From: a virus
DNA length: 43,648 bases
Virus record (IMG/VR): IMGVR_UViG_3300032177_000026
Location: 1-43,648 of that record
Reading direction: 5' to 3' (one strand)
The position numbers were made by a program, and so were the translations under genes. Below are positions 38,147 through 43,648 of this stretch, piece by piece; the stretch's first letter is position 1, and each line of letters starts with the position of its first letter. Under the pieces are notes generated by a model. It searched no databases, was not told where the DNA came from, and saw only the letters and a list, made by a program, of their open reading frames with translations.

Positions 38147-39633
38147 TTTCACCAGAAAAAATAAAAGAAATGGACGCGATTACTGGTTTTGGTAATATAC
38201 CAAATCCTGATGCTGTCAATCGTGTCAATGAAATAAAAAGTTGGGCAACACCTGAACCAACATTTGACGAAAGAGTTGCAAAGAATTTTGGCGAGTTTGC
38301 TACTGGCGTAGCTAAAAGTGGGGTTCAAACTATTCAGGGCTTGGGGCAACTTGGATTAAAAGGGGTTAAAGTATTAACAGGAAAAGATTTTGGAACAGAG
38401 GAAACATTTTTTGAAGACAAAACAGCTTTAGAACCAAAAACTACCGCTGAAAAAGTTGGTAAGATAACTGGTGATATTGCTCAATACTTTATTCCCGCTG
38501 GTCAGGCGGCAAAAGCCGAAAAATTTGTAGATTTAATTTCAAAAGGAATTTCTTCTCCATTGTTAGCGGCAGGAACACGAATTGTTGGTAAGGCGACGGT
38601 TCAAGGTGTTTCGGCTGGTGCGGTAAATCTTGCTCAAACTGGTGGTGATATAAAAGAAGCGGAGAAAGTGGCAGCAACTGCCGGAATAATAAGGGGTGGT
38701 ATGGCAATAATTGGGGAAGGAGCGAGGGCTTTACATTTGCCAGAACGATTATATTCAACAATTTTCAAAAATTCCGCAAAAGATATGACAACTGAATTAA
38801 AATCAGGTGGATTACAAACTTTGCGAAATAATAATCCAGACAAATTTCAAGAATTAGTAAGTAAGGGAATAATAAAAATCGGTAAGAATGGCGACCCAAT
38901 TCTTAATGATACTCTCGCCGAAGAAGCTTTGGATAAAGGATTGAGAGGAAGTATCAGAGGAATGGCAAATGAAGTTGTGGAAAAAACATTAGAATCGGAA
39001 GACAAAGCCAGACAAATAGCATCTGGATTCAAAGGGAAGGTAGACCTTTCAGAACCTCAATTCAAAAAAGTGCTTCAGGGATTGGCTGAAGAATATCAAG
39101 ATGTTGGTTTTGGAGAAATTGCTGATGATGCCACTAATTTGGTTTCTAAAATTGACGATGGTGCTGGTAAAATTTCAGCTACTGATGCTCTTTCAATTAG
39201 AAGGTTGTTGGATAAAGCAAGAATAGCCACCTCTTTTGATAGACCGGCAATGAAATTATCTTTATCACAAGGTAATCTAAAAACACTTGCTGACGCAGTT
39301 AGAAGTAGAGTAAATGCTATTCCAGAAATGGGCGAAATAATGAAGGATTATTCTTTCTATCTTGATGCGATGGAATCGTTGGCAAAAGAAGCCGCACGAA
39401 GAGGAAACAATCAAGTTTTATCTTTGATTGATTCTCTATTCCTTTCAGGCGCTTATGCTGGCAACAATCCTATTCCCGGATTGACAATGGGAATGTTCCG
39501 AAAAATAGTCCAATCGGCGTGGGGAACGACAGCGCTGGGACAAATACTTAAAAATAGTAATGTTTCCCGTCTGACTTCTGGTCTGATTTCTGCCGGAAGC
39601 GCCGGTATTCAGTCGCCTCAAATAAACCAATGA
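38143..39633 (+). CDS. Ejection-type protein with hydrophobic segments
   Basis: 496 aa. Alternating amphipathic and small-residue regions (FGEFATGVAKSGVQTIQGLG, ISSPLLAAGTRIVGKATVQG, VAATAGIIRGGMAIIGEGAR) could insert into membranes, as known for pore-forming internal virion proteins. The middle has DALSIRRLLDKARIATSFDR; the end is FLSGAYAGNNPIPGLTMGMF and LISAGSAGIQSPQINQ. Its 3' end overlaps a minus-strand membrane peptide. The ejection role is inferred from composition and neighbours. Confidence 0.55.
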   Translation: MISPEKIKEMDAITGFGNIPNPDAVNRVNEIKSWATPEPTFDERVAKNFGEFATGVAKSGVQTIQGLGQLGLKGVKVLTGKDFGTEETFFEDKTALEPKTTAEKVGKITGDIAQYFIPAGQAAKAEKFVDLISKGISSPLLAAGTRIVGKATVQGVSAGAVNLAQTGGDIKEAEKVAATAGIIRGGMAIIGEGARALHLPERLYSTIFKNSAKDMTTELKSGGLQTLRNNNPDKFQELVSKGIIKIGKNGDPILNDTLAEEALDKGLRGSIRGMANEVVEKTLESEDKARQIASGFKGKVDLSEPQFKKVLQGLAEEYQDVGFGEIADDATNLVSKIDDGAGKISATDALSIRRLLDKARIATSFDRPAMKLSLSQGNLKTLADAVRSRVNAIPEMGEIMKDYSFYLDAMESLAKEAARRGNNQVLSLIDSLFLSGAYAGNNPIPGLTMGMFRKIVQSAWGTTALGQILKNSNVSRLTSGLISAGSAGIQSPQINQ

Positions 39634-39676
39634 GGAATAACACTATAATCGCCAAAATTGCTCCTAATATAATCAT
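39548..39676 (-). CDS. 42-aa membrane peptide, leaderless, antisense
   Basis: MIILGAILAIIVLFLIGLFE is a strong membrane helix, followed by a basic tail (ATEYRRFRQKSDQKSDGKHY then YF). It starts 6 nt after a perfect minus-strand promoter (TTGACA, 17 nt, TATACT). The gene overlaps the end of the ejection-type gene in antisense. The charged cytoplasmic tail and single helix fit small phage membrane peptides (exclusion, antiholin or toxin). Function is not known. Confidence 0.55.
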   Translation of the reverse strand: MIILGAILAIIVLFLIGLFEATEYRRFRQKSDQKSDGKHYYF

Positions 39677-39682
39677 AATGAT

Positions 39683-39711
39683 AGTATATCAAATAATAAA
39701 TAAAATGTCAA
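39683..39711 (-). promoter_or_regulatory. Consensus promoter of the antisense membrane peptide
   Basis: On the minus strand, TTGACA (39711-39706), 17 nt, TATACT (39688-39683). The ATG (39676) is 6 nt downstream. The -35 overlaps the stop of HNH gene 5. Confidence 0.7.
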
Positions 39712-40373
39712 GTGTTAAATTGATTTCTTCCCCTAACAGGAATAATTGTAAGAGCTTTTTCAATTGGCCATTTTTGTCTAAAAATTCTACTATTCAGCGT
39801 TTGATAATTTATTCCATATATTTTAGACCATTCTTTGAGACATTTTCTTTGATTGTTAATTGTGTAAAAATTTATTTTCATTCTTTGGTTCGTTCTTTGT
39901 TTCTTCCAAGTCGCCCACCGACAATTTTCCTTACAATAGTTGCCATTGTTATCTATGCGGTCAATCGTAGTATTTTTCTCGCCAAAAACTTTTATATGTT
40001 CTTGATAAGAAAGATACATATCGTCTCTAAATTCTTCAAAGGAGTTCCACAAACATTTTATTCCACGACCACCATAAAGATAAAAATTTTTGTCTTTGGA
40101 ATAATTACATCTTTTTTTAATACCCTTAAAAAGATTACAAAATCTTGTTCCATCCATCCCGTGAATTGTAAGAAGTTTTTTAAGAGTTTCAATTTTAAGA
40201 CATCCACAAGATTTAGTATCTCCATTTTTCAAACTAGCAGACCAAATTATTTTTCTATTTCCACAATCACAAAGGCATTCCCACATAGTATTTTGCCTTT
40301 TATTTATCCCCGCTTCTCTAATTACCATCAATCTACCAAATCTCTGTCCAACCAAATCAAGTTTTTTACTCAT
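39708..40373 (-). CDS. HNH-type endonuclease on the minus strand (HNH 5)
   Basis: 221 aa, one of only two minus-strand genes seen. A typical phage HNH layout: LVGQRFGRLMVIREAGI, a metal site (CLCDCGNRK ... TKSCGCL), YGGRGIKCLWNSFEEFRDDM, TTIDRIDNNGNYCKENCRWA and TWKKQRTNQR. A C-terminal helix-turn-helix (CLKEWSKIYGINYQTLNSRI) would read DNA. It has invaded the gap between the ejection-type gene and the polyvalent-like gene. Orientation opposite to all virion genes marks it as a late insertion. Confidence 0.85.
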   Translation of the reverse strand: MSKKLDLVGQRFGRLMVIREAGINKRQNTMWECLCDCGNRKIIWSASLKNGDTKSCGCLKIETLKKLLTIHGMDGTRFCNLFKGIKKRCNYSKDKNFYLYGGRGIKCLWNSFEEFRDDMYLSYQEHIKVFGEKNTTIDRIDNNGNYCKENCRWATWKKQRTNQRMKINFYTINNQRKCLKEWSKIYGINYQTLNSRIFRQKWPIEKALTIIPVRGRNQFNT

Positions 40374-40391
40374 AGTTTTTTTACCAGAAAA

Positions 40392-40433
40392 GGGCTCACG
40401 CTTGACAGAATGAGCCCATTCCTAGTGTCAAGC
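40392..40433 (+). ncRNA. H-type pseudoknot element
   Basis: GGGCTCA 40392-40398 pairs with TGAGCCC 40411-40417. GCTTGACA 40400-40407 lies in that loop and pairs with TGTCAAGC 40426-40433. The order A-B-A'-B' is a classic H-type pseudoknot with 7-bp and 8-bp perfect stems. It sits between divergent genes, so either strand could carry it. Confidence 0.65.
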
Positions 40434-40442
40434 TAATAAGAG

Positions 40443-40448
40443 TATAAT
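40443..40448 (+). promoter_or_regulatory. -10 box before the 40475 gene
   Basis: TATAAT lies 10 nt after the pseudoknot and 26 nt before ATG 40475. No good -35 at 17 nt; TTGACA at 40402 is too distant. Confidence 0.35.
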
Positions 40449-40474
40449 TATAACAAATCATTAAAAATTATCAA

Positions 40475-41773
40475 ATGCCATTAACACCAAATTATAGAAT
40501 AGACCCGATAAAAGTTAGCGATATTCTACCTCGCGCTAAATTGGCTTGGGAGAAATTACAACAGACCACCGCCTACCATTTTCCAAAAGCTTTTGTGGAG
40601 GAAAGTGGTAAGGCAGTCAAAGATATCGCCCAAAGTGTTGTCAAAGCCCCTCTTCGTATTGGTCAAACATTCTGGGATGTTGGACAACAAGCATACGGTC
40701 AAGAACCCAGTCGAGGATACAATGTTCCTTTGCTTGGTAAGGTAGAAGGATACGGCAGACAATTCTTAAACGAAGCAGGGGAAGATGCTGGTGATTGGAC
40801 TAATCCCAATACAGCACGAGCGGGAATTGAGGCAATCAGTCAGGGGATTGGGGACGCTGCTGTTTTGGGAGATATAACCCAAGGTTTGCTTCGTAAGGTT
40901 GCTAGTAGACCAGAAACTTTAACAAAAAAGGCATATGAAGTTGGGGGTTATCCAACTAAACCAGAAGGAATATCGTTTATTGATGCAAATGGACAACCGA
41001 TTGGTGGTGGTTGGACTCAACATTTGAAAGTGGCTGAAAATGCCCTAAAAGATACTGGTTATAATGTTCCAAAAAATAGTTCAAATCGCTTAGAAAGTAT
41101 AGTGCACGAATTTGGAACAAAAAGTGGTGCTATAAGAGTTGCAGATGTTGATGGAGATTTGGCATTACAGTTTTATCAAAAACCGACCCCACAACAATTG
41201 ACATTTGTAAAAAAACTAGCAGACAAAGCTAATAACATTTGGGTTCTTTTTGGTGATTATGCTGACAGATTTGAAGGAACTCCAAAAAATTATAGTGAAT
41301 TAGTTAAACAAGTGTCGGAATATTTTGCTAAAAACCCAACTGTTAGTGCAAAAGGTTCGTCAACTTTATTAGAAACCACATTGCCATCTTTTTATAAAAA
41401 CCTTCCCAAATCAGCACAAGAATTTATCAAAGAACCTAAACTTGGTTTGAGTATTAAAGATGTTAGTTCTAAAACTCTATCTATCAAAACACCAGAACAA
41501 TATCTGACTGATGTGGCTCGTAAGTATAAAAATGCCGAAGAATTTATAAATAAATCAAAAAGAGAGGGTGTGTTTTTTAAAGAAAATTTTATCTCTGACA
41601 AATATATGGAAAACGGTTTAATTAAAGATATTTATTACACAAAAGATGGTTCCTTGAAAGGAAATGCACCAAAAGAATTACAAGAAGAAATTCAAAACTG
41701 GAGAAATACTATAAGATTAGGAACTGACGATTCAAAACTTATTGAGATTTGGAATAAAGCTAACAAAAAATAA
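40475..41773 (+). CDS. Polyvalent-protein-like, probably ejected protein
   Basis: 432 aa. The N-terminal part (ILPRAKLAWEKLQQTTAYHF, IAQSVVKAPLRIGQTFWDVG) resembles the neighbouring ejection-type proteins. The middle carries GISFIDANGQPIGGGWTQHL and TKSGAIRVADVDGDLALQFY, with a KPTPQQLTFVKKL block, as in domains of large polyvalent proteins of phages and plasmids. A Lys-rich helical end follows. Polyvalent proteins travel with DNA into the new cell. The domain match is read by eye, so treat it as tentative. Confidence 0.5.
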   Translation: MPLTPNYRIDPIKVSDILPRAKLAWEKLQQTTAYHFPKAFVEESGKAVKDIAQSVVKAPLRIGQTFWDVGQQAYGQEPSRGYNVPLLGKVEGYGRQFLNEAGEDAGDWTNPNTARAGIEAISQGIGDAAVLGDITQGLLRKVASRPETLTKKAYEVGGYPTKPEGISFIDANGQPIGGGWTQHLKVAENALKDTGYNVPKNSSNRLESIVHEFGTKSGAIRVADVDGDLALQFYQKPTPQQLTFVKKLADKANNIWVLFGDYADRFEGTPKNYSELVKQVSEYFAKNPTVSAKGSSTLLETTLPSFYKNLPKSAQEFIKEPKLGLSIKDVSSKTLSIKTPEQYLTDVARKYKNAEEFINKSKREGVFFKENFISDKYMENGLIKDIYYTKDGSLKGNAPKELQEEIQNWRNTIRLGTDDSKLIEIWNKANKK

Positions 41774-41774
41774 A

Positions 41775-42503
41775 ATGCCCATATCACCACGCACAAAAGA
41801 ATACTTAATTGCAAAAACCAATCCTGCCTTGGCTACGGCTTTGTCTTTAGAGAAAGTCCGAGAGATAGCTAAACAAATGGCTATTGATGTGGTAGAAAGA
41901 GAGATCGGAGCAATTAAAATAAAAGCCGAAGAAGCTATTTATAGAGAATTAGTTTTAATTGACAAAACTTCTAAAAAGCAGTTATCTTCTGCTCTCAAGG
42001 GAGATAAAGGGGAACCGGGAGATAAAGGTAATCCCGGAGACAAAGGGGACACAGTAATAGTAGAAAAAGTCATAGAAAAAACAGAAGTGATTAAGGAACA
42101 ACCGATAATCAGAGAAATCTCTAAAATAACAAATGAAATAAAAGAAGTTGCTGTAACTGATAAGCCAGAAGTAATTGCCGAGAAACTAAACACCCTTGAA
42201 GAAGCTATAGACCAAAAAGTTATCAAGGGACTTGACAAGAGATTAAAGAATCTTAAGGGTGGTGGTAAAAAAGGAGGAAGTGGAACAACTGTAAACTATT
42301 CAGATCTTACATCTCAGTGTAATGGCGTAACTAAAACTTTTACGATTCCTTATCATACAAGATCTATCGCCTTATTTGGCACCTCATTTCCAATTGTCTT
42401 TCGCCCAGTCGTTGATTATACGATTTCTGGAACGGTTTTAACTCTAACCTCAGAAGTAGTAGCACCTGCCACTGGTCAGACATTAGTATTTATTTATGGT
42501 TAA
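41775..42503 (+). CDS. Collagen-like fibre protein
   Basis: 242 aa from ATG 41775. A helical N-terminus (LATALSLEKVREIAKQMAID) leads into a short collagen-like run (LKGDKGEPGDKGNPGDKGDT), a coiled-coil (VIVEKVIEKTEVIKEQPIIR) and a glycine/lysine linker. A beta C-terminal domain (GVTKTFTIPYHTRSIALFGT, VVDYTISGTVLTLTSEVV) follows. Such proteins are common trimeric phage fibres and CPR surface proteins. It lacks a signal peptide, unlike the following fibre gene. Confidence 0.7.
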   Translation: MPISPRTKEYLIAKTNPALATALSLEKVREIAKQMAIDVVEREIGAIKIKAEEAIYRELVLIDKTSKKQLSSALKGDKGEPGDKGNPGDKGDTVIVEKVIEKTEVIKEQPIIREISKITNEIKEVAVTDKPEVIAEKLNTLEEAIDQKVIKGLDKRLKNLKGGGKKGGSGTTVNYSDLTSQCNGVTKTFTIPYHTRSIALFGTSFPIVFRPVVDYTISGTVLTLTSEVVAPATGQTLVFIYG

Positions 42504-42504
42504 A

Positions 42505-43648
42505 ATGAAACACTTAAAAAATATCTTGATAATCGTCTTACTATTTTTCCTCGTGGGTTTTGCCTTAACCGCCTTTTTCTATCCGTCATTGACATTCGGA
42601 GCGCCGACCTCAACATATATGCGCACGATTCTACCTGAACTCTCCAACACTTATTGGTTAGGTAGTTCTGCCAATGTGTGGAATAAACTCTTTGTCAATT
42701 ATGCTTCCACTACTGCTCTGTCAGTTTCAGGACAACTTAATGGTTGCGCTCAATTTGATGCAAATGGTGGATTGATCACAACAGGAGTTGCGTGTGGTTC
42801 TGGCACCGGCTCCGGCTTCTCCACCACCTCCGCTCTATACTGGCTTCAAAGCACCACCTCACCACTAACGGTATCTTGGTTAAACGCCACCTCCACCACG
42901 GCGACTTCTACCTTTGCGGGGGGAATGAGTGTAGCGGGAACGGCGGGACTGAACGTTTTGCAGAATGGAAGAGTGGGGATTGGGACGACGGCGCCTGGGG
43001 AAAAGTTAACAGTTGATTCTGGAAATATAAGCTTTACTACCGCTGGACAATATGGACTTAAGTGGCCTGGAGGTTCTAGGCTTTATGAACAAACAACTGC
43101 TCAAGGTGGTCAGGAAAGAATGCTTTATCAGTCAAACGGCGATTGGTTTGATGTGTTAAATGAAGCAGGAAATTATTTCTTAGCAACTATTAAATATAAC
43201 CAGACTTCATTTTATACTGGCTCTACTGTTGGTGGCGCTACAACGGAAAGGTTACGAATCAATAGCGACGGCAACGTCGGCATCGGGACGACGAGTCCGT
43301 ATGCCAGACTTAGTGTGGAGGGAAGCTCGGCGCTTGGCAACTCCGCTCTGGCTGGATATTTCATCGGGACAACGACAACGGCCACCAGCACATTGGCAGG
43401 CGGACTGACGGTTGGGAATAATTCTGCCTTCGTGGTCAACCAAGCGGCTACGGCGAATAGTTTGGTGATAACAAATAACGGCAATGTCGGCATCGGGACG
43501 ACGGGACCGACGACGAAATTGTATTTTGGACCGGCATCTATTACCGATAATTCCAGCATATCGCTTGACAGGGGCGGTTCATGGGCTGTCACATCTGCTT
43601 ATAACGTTTATCGGACAAATGGTTTTACCTATTGGGAAGCTGGTCTTG
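42505..43648 (+). CDS. Exported GNVGIGTT fibre protein, N-terminal part
   Basis: The open frame runs off the window after 381 codons. A signal or anchor (ILIIVLLFFLVGFALTAFFY) is followed by WLGSSANVWNKLFVNYASTT, a Gly/Ser region and repeats NGRVGIGTTAP, DGNVGIGTTSP and NGNVGIGTTGP, with ATSTTATSTFAGG linkers typical of Parcubacteria proteins. The last 172 nt nearly duplicate bases 583-754. Function as adhesin or fibre is inferred. The window end within this repeat may be an assembly break. Confidence 0.8.
   Translation, partial: MKHLKNILIIVLLFFLVGFALTAFFYPSLTFGAPTSTYMRTILPELSNTYWLGSSANVWNKLFVNYASTTALSVSGQLNGCAQFDANGGLITTGVACGSGTGSGFSTTSALYWLQSTTSPLTVSWLNATSTTATSTFAGGMSVAGTAGLNVLQNGRVGIGTTAPGEKLTVDSGNISFTTAGQYGLKWPGGSRLYEQTTAQGGQERMLYQSNGDWFDVLNEAGNYFLATIKYNQTSFYTGSTVGGATTERLRINSDGNVGIGTTSPYARLSVEGSSALGNSALAGYFIGTTTTATSTLAGGLTVGNNSAFVVNQAATANSLVITNNGNVGIGTTGPTTKLYFGPASITDNSSISLDRGGSWAVTSAYNVYRTNGFTYWEAGL
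43477..43648 (+). repeat. 172-nt direct repeat, copy 2 (fibre cassette)
   Basis: It matches 583-754 with three C/T differences and continues to the window edge, so its true right end is unknown. Confidence 0.95.

Noticed and set aside
40374-40386. Leaderless promoter for HNH gene 5 (TGGTAAAAAA before ATG on the minus strand)
   Set aside because: The -10 would lack the invariant final T and the spacing to ATG is only 4 nt.
39630-40436. Long + strand open frame of 268 codons
   Set aside because: It is antisense to HNH gene 5, which has clear family motifs. The + frame is low-complexity Phe/Ile/Ser sequence typical of a shadow.
1-43648. Circular genome with exact terminal redundancy
   Set aside because: The end matches an internal part of the first fibre gene (583-754) with three mismatches, not the first bases, so this is a paralogous repeat.
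1-43648. UGA recoding as in some CPR lineages
   Set aside because: TGA ends many well-defined genes (for example at 6503, 8358, 15062) in tight overlaps, so it is a stop.
1-43648. tRNA genes
   Set aside because: No cloverleaf with a TTCRANNC arm was found in the non-coding gaps. The folded regions at 5581, 9011 and 10859 lack it.

Overview
The window looks like most of the genome of a tailed phage with a short-tail (podovirus-like) gene set, almost entirely on the + strand. The host is probably a Parcubacteria/CPR (Patescibacteria) bacterium. That inference rests on the GNVGIGTT fibre repeats, the ATSTATSTFAGG linkers, LamG and collagen-like proteins on signal peptides, and an AT-rich genome. 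UGA is an ordinary stop here, so the UGA-recoded CPR lineages are unlikely. Both ends cut through genes. The right end stops inside a 172-nt near-copy of bases 583-754, so a repeat-induced assembly break is plausible.

Layout: 1-3522 fibre and LamG proteins, interrupted by an HNH gene; 3524-6610 host-exit module (coiled-coil protein, membrane protein, papain-like protease, amidase, structured RNA, holin-like protein, lytic transglycosylase, small membrane protein); 6611-7242 mostly non-coding plus a zinc-finger protein; 7356-8861 two-gene operon (GNAT/Mom-like protein and a CYTH triphosphatase); 8865-11280 small early genes, an ssDNA-binding protein, structured RNAs and DnaA boxes; 11286-15334 replication and recombination (initiator with an embedded iteron origin, primase-helicase, NinB, NinG and small ORFs); 15416-18266 small and membrane proteins, including a repeat-rich exported protein; 18247-21931 HNH, GroEL, ParB-methyltransferase; 21964-34692 terminase, metallopeptidase, portal, scaffold, paired decoration proteins, capsid, adaptor and tail nozzle; 34708-42503 fibre, internal or ejected proteins and a collagen-like protein; 42505-end a second GNVGIGTT fibre.

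Expression signals: eight starts lie 6-9 nt after a -10 box, often the extended form TGGTATAAT, which predicts leaderless mRNAs. A promoter family has paired TTGC elements 12 bp apart; two members carry a DnaA-type 9-mer just upstream and a fourth, weaker site does too. Six exact TTATCCACA boxes occur in all. This suggests that host DnaA, or the phage initiator, times early transcription and replication.

Five homing-type endonuclease genes crowd gene starts. One appears to have taken the start codon of a LamG gene, and another leaves the major capsid gene with a TTG start. Several RNAs are predicted by base pairing: an H-type pseudoknot at 40392-40433, a multibranch element at 10859-10969 and a hairpin cluster at 5581-5763. 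All functions are assigned from motifs read by eye; no database search was run.
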